From assembly GCF_000233715.2 (NCBI RefSeq), contig NC_021184.1, positions 3,620,001-3,684,000 of the forward strand: a stretch of 64,000 bases of DNA. Direction: 5' to 3'. Under the pieces are notes generated by a model that ran no database searches, was not told the DNA's origin, and was given only the letters and a program-made list of their open reading frames with translations. The DNA comes from Desulfoscipio gibsoniae DSM 7213 (GTDB lineage Bacteria; Bacillota; Desulfotomaculia; Desulfotomaculales; Desulfallaceae). Shown in pieces: positions 27,554 to 35,894 of the stretch; the first letter of the stretch is position 1, and each line of letters starts with the position of its first letter. Made by a program: the position numbers and the translations under genes.

Positions 27554-28762
27554 TTAGCGGAGCCAACTTTTAAACCGACCTACTAACCCCCCCTCAACTA
27601 TTCGCCTTACCCCACAGGTCACCTGTCTCTGCCCTGTTCCCCCAAGAGCCAGCCCAACAGCAGTGGTATATCGATAAGCATTCTCATTGTCGGATACGTC
27701 CTCCCCCAGCAGCATGTTATAACCCCTGCGCACAGGTATCATCCAATAATCCTGCGCCAATTCCGGCAATCCAACCAGCCGGGCTCCCCCCCCTGTAAGA
27801 ACAATTCCCCCAGGCAGAGAAGCTTCCAATTTCAGTTTTTCAATAAATTGTTTTACAAAATCAAGTATTTCTTCAATTCTAGATCTGATAATTTTATGTA
27901 CCAGCTCACCGGGGACAGTGTTATAGCCGGCACCCGATAAATTCGGGACTTGCACATGTCCGTTAATTACCCCCAGCCCGTATTCCATTTTGACCTTTTC
28001 AGCGGCTTCCAGCGAAGTATGCAGACCTACCGCCAGATCGGCTGTAATATGTCCGGCTCCCACCGGAAATATGCTTAAATGGTACAGCATGTCGTGGTTA
28101 ATAAAGACCGTTTTAGTCAAACCGGCACCGATATCCACACAAATTACACCTAACTGGCGTTCCACCCCTGATAATACCGCTTGAGCTGCGGCCAGCGGGC
28201 CAACCGCAGTTTGGTTCACCTGTAAATCTACATTACGCAAACATTGACATATCTGATCCATCTGCTTGCTGGGAATAGCCAGGACTGTTGCTGATAAACC
28301 AAGCTCCCGCCCTCGACATCCTTGGGGCCTTGTAACATGCTTGCCGTCTATGTAAAATTTTATATTAACCAGTTGAACAACAGACCAATTTGCCGGTAAA
28401 ATAGTTTCACAAAAATGCAGCTGCAGTTTATGTAAATCATGCCGTTCGATTACCTGCCGTCTAGCGATTGCTTGCTTAACGCTGTCGTTTCTGGCTACTA
28501 TATCCGGGCCGTCAACATTTACATAAACAGAGGAAAATGGCACCCCCGCAGCGACCCTGGCATCATTAACGGCTTTTTTTACAGCAGTAGCGGTATCCTC
28601 AGGATCGATTACACGGCCCTTTTCCACACCCATGGATGGGCAAAATCCATAGCCCAAAGGTTCCGGTTTTGGCCCGCAACCACGGTTTAACACAGCTACG
28701 GCTATTCCGGATGTGCCAATATCCAATCCCGCCGTCACATCTCTTTGAATTGTACCGGCCAA
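27554..28762 (-). CDS. ftsA: cell division protein FtsA
   Basis: Actin-like ATPase that anchors FtsZ to the membrane. 402 residues. ATPase motifs: [13 protein letters not shown] (phosphate 1), [15 protein letters not shown] (phosphate 2) and [16 protein letters not shown] (adenosine). The C-terminal VGRFKSWLR resembles the amphipathic membrane helix. Start is TTG behind GGGGAGG. It precedes ftsZ as usual. Confidence 0.96.
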   Translation of the reverse strand: MAGTIQRDVTAGLDIGTSGIAVAVLNRGCGPKPEPLGYGFCPSMGVEKGRVIDPEDTATAVKKAVNDARVAAGVPFSSVYVNVDGPDIVARNDSVKQAIARRQVIERHDLHKLQLHFCETILPANWSVVQLVNIKFYIDGKHVTRPQGCRGRELGLSATVLAIPSKQMDQICQCLRNVDLQVNQTAVGPLAAAQAVLSGVERQLGVICVDIGAGLTKTVFINHDMLYHLSIFPVGAGHITADLAVGLHTSLEAAEKVKMEYGLGVINGHVQVPNLSGAGYNTVPGELVHKIIRSRIEEILDFVKQFIEKLKLEASLPGGIVLTGGGARLVGLPELAQDYWMIPVRRGYNMLLGEDVSDNENAYRYTTAVGLALGGTGQRQVTCGVRRIVEGGLVGRFKSWLR

Positions 28763-28824
28763 GCAGGCCTACCTCCCCACCTTTACTTATATTGTAAATT
28801 CGGCATTCAGTAAAAATTCCCTTT

Positions 28825-29178
28825 TTATTTGTTAATTTTATTTTTTAAAATATGACGGCGAATAATGGCCAAATTTTGAAACAGCCTGACTCCAAAAGCT
28901 ACCACTGCAGCCATGTAAAGGTCAATTGCCAACCGGTCACCAATATAAGTAAGCCCAGCCGCTAAAAGTGCATTGCTGAAAAATCCGGTGACGAATATGC
29001 TTTGATCGAATTTATCTTCAATGGCGGCCCTGATACCGCCAAAGACCGAGTCTAATGCCGCAAGCGCTGCCACGGACATATATTTGGCATAATCTTGTGG
29101 TATAACTACAGGTATGTTAAATCCAATCAGTATACCTGCCCCCAGGCCCACCAAAGATAGAAAGATACCCATCCACAT
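28825..29178 (-). CDS. sbp: small basic protein Sbp (DUF1290)
   Basis: 117 residues with three to four hydrophobic spans and a central GGIRAAIEDKFDQSIFVTGFF segment that marks the DUF1290 (small basic protein) family. Its role is unknown, but it is found next to ftsA/ftsZ and DUF881 genes in many Firmicutes and Actinobacteria, suggesting a division or envelope function. Confidence 0.9.
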   Translation of the reverse strand: MWMGIFLSLVGLGAGILIGFNIPVVIPQDYAKYMSVAALAALDSVFGGIRAAIEDKFDQSIFVTGFFSNALLAAGLTYIGDRLAIDLYMAAVVAFGVRLFQNLAIIRRHILKNKINK

Positions 29179-29345
29179 AATATTACGTCACCCGCCGTTC
29201 TCTTAATTAATACGAAAAATATTATTAATATTAGTACCATGGCCAAGATTTTTGTCAATTTTCAACATCAATTCGACTAACTTTATTGGACGATATAAAA
29301 CTCAAACAATCATTAACAAGATAAACTTTCATGGATTTTTTCTCA

Positions 29346-30026
29346 TTAACCTTTACCATATGCAGGTAAAGTCAAATCTTCGTATTTTTCCAAAGACACC
29401 TTAATGCCCAGATTTTGCCAGTGTCCCTTTAGCCCACCCGTCAGCTCCAGGCTGTCCATAAGTTCCTGAGGATTGCCGATGGCCAGTATTTGATAAGGAG
29501 GAACCACCCGGTTAAGGTTAATATTAATAAAGTCGCCCGCCAGCCTAATTTCGGTAGTGGCGGTTATACGCTCTCCATTAATGGAGATGGCCTCCGCCCC
29601 GGCGCCCCACAGTTCATTAACTGCGCTTAACAAATCCTCGTCCTGGATTATCATCAGCTCAGGCAATACCTGGGCATCATCTGTGTCGGGCTTATCCAGT
29701 ACTAATTCAATTCCGGGACCGCTTACCGTAACCAGCCCCGCGCTCATGCGCACTTTGTTCAGCTCACTCTGAAGGGCACTGATAGCCTCGGCTTGTCCCC
29801 GGTCGACCTGGTTTAACTTAAAAGTCAAGTCACTTATTTCTTTAGCTAAGTCTTCCTTTTCGTCGTTAATTTGCTTTAGTTCCGCCGTTAGCTCCTGGGC
29901 GCGGTCAATGGATATGCCATTTGATGGGCGGTTAACCGCACGAAACTGCGAGGCCAGCATCAACCCAAGCACCGCCGCGACCAACATAATGGAAGCATAC
30001 ATACTATTTTTTAGGGGCACAGGCAA
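29346..30026 (-). CDS. DUF881 family protein (copy 2)
   Basis: 226 residues: one N-terminal membrane span (about 9-26), a coiled coil (about 42-95), and the DUF881 domain with GLVTVSGPGIELVLDKP, WGAGAEAISINGERI and ILAIGNPQELMDSL. Function is unknown; members are membrane-bound with the domain outside and occur beside Sbp and divIB. Tandem with the next gene, which has the same layout but differs over most of its length, so an old duplication. The start is TTG, with an in-frame GTG two codons on. Confidence 0.88.
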   Translation of the reverse strand: MPVPLKNSMYASIMLVAAVLGLMLASQFRAVNRPSNGISIDRAQELTAELKQINDEKEDLAKEISDLTFKLNQVDRGQAEAISALQSELNKVRMSAGLVTVSGPGIELVLDKPDTDDAQVLPELMIIQDEDLLSAVNELWGAGAEAISINGERITATTEIRLAGDFININLNRVVPPYQILAIGNPQELMDSLELTGGLKGHWQNLGIKVSLEKYEDLTLPAYGKG

Positions 30027-30039
30027 ACCACCTCCCGTA

Positions 30040-30744
30040 TTAAACCTTCAATTTAGCATAATCGAATACTAGACCGCCCGTATATGCAGGTACGATTAAC
30101 TTGTCCACTTTTTTAACATCCACCTGAATACCCCAAAACTGCAGGTAATCAACTACTCCATTTTTCATTTTTAACGAATTGACCAGTGTATCCGGATTGC
30201 CTATGGCAGAAATAATAAACGGCGGACTGAGACGCTGATTTTTATTCACTAAAATGGTGGGTCCGATGCAGCGCACCTCAGTGGTGGAGATAATTCGCTG
30301 CCCGTTGAGGGAGATAGCCTCCGCCCCGGCTGCTTTTAGTTCATTTAATACGCGCAGCACATCCCCGTCGTGCAGTACGTAAAAGTTGGGATTTTCCCCC
30401 GGTTGCAGTACTTTATTGCTATCATTGAGCGTCACCTCCACACCGGCCCCCTGCACTTCCTTCATACCTGCTTCCTGGCGTGCTTTATCCAGATCTTCCT
30501 TTAACCTGGATAATTCCGGAGCGGTTACCGCATCGTCCAGTTTAACCCGCAGTTCATCAACCCTGGCCTGCAACTGATCCCTGGATGTCCGAGCTTTTTC
30601 CACCTCCTGGGCCAGCGCTATGGGCCTGTCCAGATCCGGCGCGCTTTCGGCAATATCCTGAGTGACCCGGAATTGTACCGCCAGTATAAACCCCATAACC
30701 AACCCGACCAGCACCATTATCCAGTAATATGATTTTATTTTCAT
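30040..30744 (-). CDS. DUF881 family protein (copy 1)
   Basis: 234 residues with the same plan as its neighbour: N-terminal membrane span (about 7-25), coiled coil (about 45-95), then KEVQGAGVEVTLNDSNKVL, LKAAGAEAISLNGQRI and IISAIGNPDTLVNSL. ATG follows GGGGGAATTGGC. Division-cluster location (divIB, DUF881, DUF881, sbp, ftsA, ftsZ) suggests an envelope role; the molecular function is unknown. Confidence 0.88.
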   Translation of the reverse strand: MKIKSYYWIMVLVGLVMGFILAVQFRVTQDIAESAPDLDRPIALAQEVEKARTSRDQLQARVDELRVKLDDAVTAPELSRLKEDLDKARQEAGMKEVQGAGVEVTLNDSNKVLQPGENPNFYVLHDGDVLRVLNELKAAGAEAISLNGQRIISTTEVRCIGPTILVNKNQRLSPPFIISAIGNPDTLVNSLKMKNGVVDYLQFWGIQVDVKKVDKLIVPAYTGGLVFDYAKLKV

Positions 30745-30770
30745 GCCAATTCCCCCAAAATTACCTGTCG

Positions 30771-31511
30771 TTAATCTTTGTACATCACAACCGGCGAGTT
30801 ACTTGAGAAATCAACATACTCAATATTCTTATCTCCCTCTTGCAATTCCTCTATCACTTGCAAAAAATAATCGCCTTTAGTGCCTACATTTTCTGGCATA
30901 CCAAGCCGGCACTCTATGCCATCTAATGTATACAACGTTACGAGGCCCACATTATTAACATGTACCTCGGAAAGGATGTTCCGCAGTGGAACGGTCAATT
31001 CCTGAACCACCTGCAGGGCAACATCCAATCCTTTTCCCTGTACTATTTTACCCGGCCCCACGGCCTGCACCTCTACACCGGTAACCACCGGCAACCCTGT
31101 GGTAGCGGCACTGCCCTTGCGCAGGTAATAGCCATCGGCATCCAGTTCTACGAATTGCCCATCCGCCACAACAAGCACTACGGGTACCCGCTCTATAACT
31201 TTAATAAGCACAGTGTCCGGAAATTCTCTTACAATGTTTACTTCCTTAACCATTGGTAAAACCTTTACCTTATTGGAAGCGGTTTGTAAATCAGCCTTGA
31301 AAATATTCAAACCTGTTACAATTCCCGATACTTGCACAATTTCTCCCGCAGTTATCTTATTATTTCCCTGAACGGTTATTTTAGCTATTGTAAAAATAGG
31401 GGATTGCAGTAAAACATAGCCTACCATAAATACGATGAATATAAAAAAAAAGCTTTGCCAAAAAATAATTTTTTTCTTTTTACGCACTGCGTGCACCGGG
31501 CCTGCCACCAT
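30771..31511 (-). CDS. divIB: cell division protein DivIB/FtsQ
   Basis: 246 residues. Short basic cytoplasmic tail, one membrane span (about 16-36), a POTRA domain (IFTIAKITVQGNNKITAGEIVQ, about 38-105) and a beta domain. It belongs to the DivIB-FtsL-DivIC divisome subcomplex. Here it opens the second half of the dcw cluster: the small-gene island separates it from murA, its usual close neighbour. Confidence 0.92.
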   Translation of the reverse strand: MVAGPVHAVRKKKKIIFWQSFFFIFIVFMVGYVLLQSPIFTIAKITVQGNNKITAGEIVQVSGIVTGLNIFKADLQTASNKVKVLPMVKEVNIVREFPDTVLIKVIERVPVVLVVADGQFVELDADGYYLRKGSAATTGLPVVTGVEVQAVGPGKIVQGKGLDVALQVVQELTVPLRNILSEVHVNNVGLVTLYTLDGIECRLGMPENVGTKGDYFLQVIEELQEGDKNIEYVDFSSNSPVVMYKD

Positions 31512-31698
31512 AATCGTCCCGTCCCTTTCACACGAAATGGCCTCTCCTAAAGCTCATTACAAGACTAAACTAATTAAGCAAATAAGCTTTAAGCAATCTC
31601 TTTTCGCAAAAATAGTTCAATATATTAATTATAAAATACCTCAGTAACCTTGTCCAAGAGAAAGTATCAATTAAGTACCAACCAATTATAAACAACGG

Positions 31699-31884
31699 TT
31701 AATTATTAGTGCGTATAATACGTTTAATCTTCTTCTCGTGGAAACATAGACACCCTTTCCCTGTAACTCTTAAAACTTCAAAAGCCGGGTTATATTTGCT
31801 TCTTATTCCATAACTCTTACAACCATTGGGAAACCTGGCATCCCAGGTTATGTAAAAGTGTTTGCACTTCCGACAATTCACCAT
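31699..31884 (-). CDS. small Cys-rich protein, putative metal binder
   Basis: 61 residues, MVNCRKCKHFYITWDARFP then CKSYG and CLCFHEKK. The pattern C-x2-C...C...C-x-C with aromatic residues suggests a zinc-binding knuckle. I have the impression of a family of short conserved clostridial proteins of this pattern (some labelled misleadingly as uracil-DNA glycosylase) but cannot verify it here. It lies between divIB and the plus-strand microprotein genes; start ATG 31884 with AAGGAAACGG upstream. Confidence 0.65.
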   Translation of the reverse strand: MVNCRKCKHFYITWDARFPNGCKSYGIRSKYNPAFEVLRVTGKGCLCFHEKKIKRIIRTNN

Positions 31885-31927
31885 TATCTGGCACCGTTTC
31901 CTTTTTTATTTTGACAATTAGGCCAAA

Positions 31928-31969
31928 CTAGGAGCTGAGCCTCCGGACAAACGGTTCCTTCACCTCCAT
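31928..31969 (-). other. 13-codon frame with flanking hairpins in a leader region
   Basis: On the minus strand an ATG (31967-31969) opens MEVKEPFVRRLSS-stop behind CCGGGAG. The stretch contains CCG-TTTGTC-CGG and GGAG-GCTCAG-CTCC hairpins. It could be a leader peptide or a structured element of the Cys-rich gene's transcript. I match it to no known riboswitch. Confidence 0.25.
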
Positions 31970-32085
31970 CACTCCCGGTAGGTGTCGCTTTAAACCAGCT
32001 TATTTTATTCAAAACACATAACGAGCAGCTTTAATAAATTGTTCTATAAAAATTTATTAACCCCTTTTACTATACAACTTTTTCA

Positions 32086-32114
32086 TTGACTATTATGTCT
32101 CTTTGCCCTTATAC
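32086..32114 (+). promoter_or_regulatory. candidate promoter of the 62-codon gene
   Basis: TTGACT (32086-32091) and TTATAC (32109-32114) are spaced 17 bases apart, about 70 bases before the ATG. Confidence 0.4.
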
Positions 32115-32183
32115 CTTGCGCGTTTAAATAGTAATGTAATATATATGCCTTCCTTGGACAAAATCTTAGTGGAGGTGATAATT

Positions 32184-32372
32184 ATGGATAAATTTACAGT
32201 GCGGGGACCAGGCATGAAATGTAACGAAATTACCGCCAATAATTTAGACGAAGCATTGGATATGGCACAAAGCCACAACCCCGGCAAACAAGTGGCCGCT
32301 GATGCAATGGAAGTCATTTATGTTTGCGAATCCGGTGAAAACCCTGATTCCTGCCAACTAAGGCTAAGTTAG
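32184..32372 (+). CDS. unknown small acidic protein
   Basis: 62 residues beginning MDKFTVRGPGMKCNE. ATG 32184 has GGAGGTG at good spacing. The gene is bracketed by a candidate promoter and a strong terminator, so it looks like an independent one-gene unit. Two Cys near the C-terminus. No family recognised. Confidence 0.7.
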   Translation: MDKFTVRGPGMKCNEITANNLDEALDMAQSHNPGKQVAADAMEVIYVCESGENPDSCQLRLS

Positions 32373-32382
32373 TCATCTAAAG

Positions 32383-32410
32383 AACCCCGGCTTTATTCGC
32401 CGGGGTTTTA
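32383..32410 (+). terminator. terminator of the 62-codon gene
   Basis: AACCCCGGC pairs perfectly with GCCGGGGTT, followed by TT and AC. It lies 10 bases after the stop codon. Confidence 0.88.
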
Positions 32411-32494
32411 CTTTCTCGTAATTAACAGGTATAAAGATTGGTTATAACCACACAATAATGTCGAACTCTCAATAATCCAACAGGGGGGATGACG

Positions 32495-32668
32495 GTGGCA
32501 CGCGAAGGCTTGATACCCGCTGTTTTAGGCGCAGCAGTTACCACCACAGGTTTGGCCCTGCGCAATGTAAACCCTATGGTCGGCTGGGGTGTAACAGGCT
32601 TTGGATTGGCGCATATAATTTTAGGCTCCATTGATCTGTTTCAACACAACCCCAACCGCATTAAGTAA
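32495..32668 (+). CDS. unknown small hydrophobic protein
   Basis: 57 residues starting at GTG 32495 (or ATG 32489, too close to the ribosome site GGGGGG). Two Gly/Ala-rich hydrophobic stretches (about 5-20 and 28-45, with GWGVTGFGLAHIILG) suggest a membrane hairpin. It has its own terminator right after the stop. I do not recognise a characterised family; short clostridial proteins with a similar Gly-rich pattern may exist, but this needs a search. Confidence 0.65.
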   Translation: MAREGLIPAVLGAAVTTTGLALRNVNPMVGWGVTGFGLAHIILGSIDLFQHNPNRIK

Positions 32669-32678
32669 CTGAGAGTTC

Positions 32679-32712
32679 AAGAAAGGAAGCGTAAATGGCT
32701 TCCTTTCTTTAA
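32679..32712 (+). terminator. terminator of the 57-codon gene
   Basis: A perfect 12-bp stem, AAGAAAGGAAGC with GCTTCCTTTCTT, around a 7-base loop, 10 bases after the stop. Confidence 0.85.
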
Positions 32713-32803
32713 AGCTTATAAAAGAACATTCTATACATGAACTCACCCCAACACAAAGCATTTTTTGTATCCAAGGCCCATATAATTAACAGAGGTGATA
32801 TAT

Positions 32804-32986
32804 ATGGAAGTGTTTACATCTATTGCCTGCGCTCTGTTGGGGTTAGTTTTCATATTAATGTTCTTAATGAAGTTTATTAATATTATCAGCAACGGGGTAG
32901 TGGCCCGCAAACAAATCATTATTTGCTTGATTAATTTGTTGACAGCTTTATTATTATTGCACTTTCACTTCGAAATTGATATTTAG
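32804..32986 (+). CDS. unknown small membrane protein
   Basis: 60 residues, MEVFTSIACALLGLVFILMF onward, with two membrane spans (about 5-28 and 38-56). AGAGGTG lies 6-7 bases before ATG 32804. A terminator follows. No family recognised; one of several independent microprotein genes in this island. Confidence 0.65.
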   Translation: MEVFTSIACALLGLVFILMFLMKFINIISNGVVARKQIIICLINLLTALLLLHFHFEIDI

Positions 32987-32995
32987 TTTGATAAT

Positions 32996-33040
32996 AAACA
33001 CCCCCCACCTTTTAAGTAATTACAGGTAGGGGTGTTTACT
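32996..33040 (+). terminator. terminator of the 60-codon membrane-protein gene
   Basis: AAACACCCC pairs with GGGGTGTTT over a loop that holds a further CCACCT/AGGTAGG stem. ACTTTG follows; the U-tract is short. Confidence 0.7.
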
Positions 33041-33108
33041 TTGATCATTAAACAAAATCTCTGATACGCCTTATAGGTCTCTATTTATATATGGGTATGA
33101 ACATGGTT

Positions 33109-33297
33109 TTACATAATTTTATTGAATCTTTGATTTGCCTCATCCAGTAAAGTATCCGCTTTGTTGGATAGTTTTTGCAACTCTTGCCTTTCCTGTTGAT
33201 CATTGATTCGGTTTATAGCAGATTTAATCTCTCCGATTACGCTCTTGGCATTGTTAATGCAGTTTTGCAATTCCGCTTTATCATTTGTGTTAATCAG
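33109..33297 (-). CDS. unknown small coiled-coil protein (start uncertain)
   Basis: The convincing part is NTNDKAELQNCINNAKSVIG onward: a helical, coiled-coil-like protein of about 62 residues ending NQRFNKIM. A GGGAGG ribosome site lies 9 bases before a CTG codon (33297), which would be an unusual start. An ATG at 33396 is in frame and would add a hydrophobic N-terminus, but it has no ribosome site. Function is unknown. Confidence 0.5.
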   Translation of the reverse strand: MINTNDKAELQNCINNAKSVIGEIKSAINRINDQQERQELQKLSNKADTLLDEANQRFNKIM

Positions 33298-33417
33298 ATT
33301 TGATCGCCTCCCGATATTTACTGAAAATAATTTTACCAATAGCAAGAATAAATATACACAAATTATCTTAACCACAGAGCAAGATAAGTGTAACATAACT
33401 CGCCAGTGTATTACTAA

Positions 33418-33633
33418 TCAAGTGGCCCAATTTCCATCATTATACATTTTAAGGCGACCGGCAGCCTGGTAGTCATGCACGGTTTTAACTTCGCCATTAA
33501 ATGGCCGTATGTAGGCAGAGACACCATGCTTTATACTTAACTCTATTAATCTAAGCCATATAGGGTTATTGTGAGCCTCCCGGCCTAATTTATAAAATTC
33601 CTTTGCCTCACGGGCATACCTCATACTATCCAT
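33418..33633 (-). CDS. unknown 71-residue protein
   Basis: A good GGGAGGT ribosome site lies 6 bases before ATG 33633. The sequence is basic and aromatic (MDSMRYAREAKEFYKLGREA, then a C-terminal GRLKMYNDGNWAT). No recognised family or motif. It is divergent from the XRE-HicB-HicA cassette, about 140 bases away. Confidence 0.65.
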   Translation of the reverse strand: MDSMRYAREAKEFYKLGREAHNNPIWLRLIELSIKHGVSAYIRPFNGEVKTVHDYQAAGRLKMYNDGNWAT

Positions 33634-33726
33634 ATCAATACCTCCCGCCCACTAATATTGTCTAATTTAATTACCTCCTAAAGTCAATAGCATTATGATA
33701 TTTCTTTTAACATTTTGTTACCGTGA

Positions 33727-33756
33727 TTGACAGATTGATAGTACGGTTATTATAAT
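33727..33756 (+). promoter_or_regulatory. consensus promoter of the XRE-HicB-HicA cassette
   Basis: Perfect TTGACA (33727-33732) and perfect TATAAT (33751-33756), 18 bases apart. An imperfect inverted repeat, TTACCGT at 33718-33724 and ACGGTTA at 33743-33749, flanks the -35 box and could be an operator for the XRE or HicB protein. Confidence 0.85.
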
Positions 33757-33775
33757 AGCATCAGGGGTGATGGGA

Positions 33776-34015
33776 ATGATTGTATGCAAATTAGCAGAGA
33801 TAATGGCAAATCACAAAGAAAGGAACATAGCAGACTTAGCTAGAAGAACAGGGTTAAATAGGGCTACCGTTAAATCTATGTTTGATGATACCTTTCAAAA
33901 AATTGACCGTAATGCCATTAATGCTATCTGCAATGAATACGGCATAAGGCCTGGTGATTTACTGGAGTACATACCCGACAAAGAAGGGGAGGGCTCTGCT
34001 AATGCAAAAGCATAG
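33776..34015 (+). CDS. XRE-family helix-turn-helix regulator
   Basis: 79 residues, nearly all one Cro/CI-type HTH: NIADLARRTGLNRATVKSMFD, then INAICNEYGIRPGDLLEYIP. ATG 33776 is chosen for the GGGG site 8 bases upstream. Its end overlaps hicB by 14 bases, so it is translationally coupled and part of the toxin-antitoxin unit. It probably represses the cassette together with HicB; many HicBA units have the HTH within HicB, here it is a separate gene. Confidence 0.88.
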   Translation: MIVCKLAEIMANHKERNIADLARRTGLNRATVKSMFDDTFQKIDRNAINAICNEYGIRPGDLLEYIPDKEGEGSANAKA

Positions 34016-34235
34016 GTTTAAGGTTATTCTGGAGTGGGATGATAATGACGGGGGTTATACAGTCACCGTTCCGGCCTTACCGGGGTGTATCACTGAGGGG
34101 GATACCATTCAGGAGGCTTTAGAGAACATCCAGGAAGCCATTAGAGGCTACCTTGAGGCTTTAAAGCTCCAGGGACGCCCACTTCCTGAAAAGGATATAC
34201 AATTATTCTATGGTGAGGTTGAGGTGTCGCTTTGA
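34002..34235 (+). CDS. hicB: HicB-type antitoxin
   Basis: 77 residues with the HicB core: FKVILEWDDNDGGYTVTVPA followed by LPGCITEGDTIQEALENIQEAI. The family folds like a degenerate RNase H and neutralises HicA. No DNA-binding domain follows; the upstream HTH gene may supply it. ATG 34002 has GGGGAGGG 8 bases ahead. The stop overlaps the hicA start codon by one base. Confidence 0.9.
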   Translation: MQKHRFKVILEWDDNDGGYTVTVPALPGCITEGDTIQEALENIQEAIRGYLEALKLQGRPLPEKDIQLFYGEVEVSL

Positions 34236-34468
34236 TGATGACACCGCGTATTCCTCGCGCGTCCGGCAAAGATGTTATAGCCGCGCTTATTAGGGCTGGC
34301 TTTAGGTTAGTGCACGTTCGGGGTAGTCACCATTACCTTGAGCCATCAGGCGGCGGATTGCTAGTAACAGTACCCGTGCATGGTAATAAAACGCTTAAAC
34401 CTAAGACATTGAAAAGCATTCTTAACCAGGCGGGCCTTACCATTGAAGAACTATTGGAGATGCTTTAA
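34235..34468 (+). CDS. hicA: HicA-type mRNA interferase toxin
   Basis: 77 residues. The dsRBD-like HicA motif is present, with catalytic His in VRGSHHYLE and then VTVPVHGNKTLKPKTLKSIL. HicA cleaves mRNA until bound by HicB. ATG 34235 has GAGGTG 8 bases upstream; a TTG one codon earlier is less likely. The order antitoxin-then-toxin is the reverse of the classic hicAB arrangement but common in other bacteria. The AATAACCGGGTTATTTTT stretch after the stop (about 34477) may be a weak terminator. Confidence 0.9.
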   Translation: MMTPRIPRASGKDVIAALIRAGFRLVHVRGSHHYLEPSGGGLLVTVPVHGNKTLKPKTLKSILNQAGLTIEELLEML

Positions 34469-34624
34469 TACGGCTAATAACCGGGTTATTTTTATTGCGT
34501 GTAGTAAACTTAAAAAGTTACTTCGTAAATACTAACATTGGCGAACCCGCCTGCCATTGATATGACTGCATTTCCCCCGCTAAATTTCGCGCTTGTCCCC
34601 CATAAAACCAAAAAAGAGTCCACA

Positions 34625-35878
34625 TTAACTGTGCACTCGAATAATCCTTGCCCCCAGGGCATTGTATTTATTCTCCAACCTTTCATAGCCGCGATCGATA
34701 TGCTCTACCTGGTCCAGCACCGTGCCATTTTCTCCCGCCATCGCAGCCAGCACCAGCGCTGCACCGGCCCGCAAATCGGTGGCCTCTACACAGGCACCTG
34801 ACAGGCCCGGCACCCCCCTAACCACCGCTGTATGACCCTCCAAACGAATATCCGCACCCATCCGGCGAAATTCCATGACATGCTTATAGCGGTTCTCAAA
34901 GATGGTTTCACTGATCACACTGGTTCCTTCAGCCAGCGTCATAAATGCCATGAACTGCGGCTGCATGTCAGTGGGAAACCCCGGATATGGCATGGTTTTT
35001 ATATCTACTGCCAGGGGTTTTTTATCCATCGCCACCCGAACCTGGTCATCTTTCACCTCCACGTACACGCCCGCTTCCCGCAATTTATTGATTACAGGCT
35101 CCAGGTGTTCCGGGATGACATTGGTTACCAGTACATCCCCCCGAGTAATGGCGGCTGCTACCATATGGGTACCTGCCTCAATACGGTCTGGTATTACAGT
35201 GTATTCCGCCCCGTTTAGCCCATTAACACCGGTTATTTTAATGGTATCCGTACCCGCACCCTTAACCTGAGCTCCCAGGCAGTTTAAAAAATTTTGTAAA
35301 TCCACTATCTCCGGCTCACGAGCGGCATTGCGAATCACCGTCGTTCCTTTGGCTAGCACCGCAGCCATTATCAGGTTTTCCGTGGCTCCCACGCTGGGCA
35401 TATCCAGATATATTTCACTGCCCTTAAGCTTCTTTGCTTCGGCGGTAATATAACCGAACTTCTCCTTGATGCTCACCCCCATAGTCTGTAGTCCTTTTAA
35501 ATGAAAGTTCATAGGGCGTGACCCTATATCGCAGCCCCCGGGGTAGGAAATTCTAGCATATTTATATCTACTAATTAATGGTCCAAGCACCAAATTGGAA
35601 GCCCGCATACGCCGCATTAATTCCTCTGATACATCCTGGTAACCAACACCCTGGGTATCAATATGCATAACGTCCTTTTCCCAAACCACGCTGGCCCCAA
35701 GATAAATCAACAACTCGCGCATTACCGCCACATCACGCAAGCGGGGCACGCCCCTGATGGTGCACTTTCCATCCAGCAGCAGGCTGGCTGCCATTATGGG
35801 CAGTGTAGCATTTTTAGAACCGCTAACCTTAACAGTGCCAGACAGACGATTGCCACCCGTGATCATAAACCTTTGCAA
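34625..35878 (-). CDS. murA: UDP-GlcNAc 1-carboxyvinyltransferase
   Basis: First committed step of peptidoglycan synthesis. 417 residues. The catalytic Cys is in YPGGCDIGSRPM (Cys116); KNATLP and LRAGAALVLAA motifs are present. The Cys keeps the fosfomycin-sensitive form. Start is TTG 35878, 10 bases after GGAGG. It is the last mur gene before the small-gene island and follows murB by 16 bases. Confidence 0.97.
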   Translation of the reverse strand: MQRFMITGGNRLSGTVKVSGSKNATLPIMAASLLLDGKCTIRGVPRLRDVAVMRELLIYLGASVVWEKDVMHIDTQGVGYQDVSEELMRRMRASNLVLGPLISRYKYARISYPGGCDIGSRPMNFHLKGLQTMGVSIKEKFGYITAEAKKLKGSEIYLDMPSVGATENLIMAAVLAKGTTVIRNAAREPEIVDLQNFLNCLGAQVKGAGTDTIKITGVNGLNGAEYTVIPDRIEAGTHMVAAAITRGDVLVTNVIPEHLEPVINKLREAGVYVEVKDDQVRVAMDKKPLAVDIKTMPYPGFPTDMQPQFMAFMTLAEGTSVISETIFENRYKHVMEFRRMGADIRLEGHTAVVRGVPGLSGACVEATDLRAGAALVLAAMAGENGTVLDQVEHIDRGYERLENKYNALGARIIRVHS

Positions 35879-35894
35879 TTATTTGTCACCTCCG

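Noticed and set aside
31920-32000. Riboswitch in front of the Cys-rich gene
   Set aside because: Compared by eye with c-di-GMP, c-di-AMP, fluoride and guanidine types; no core motif fits.
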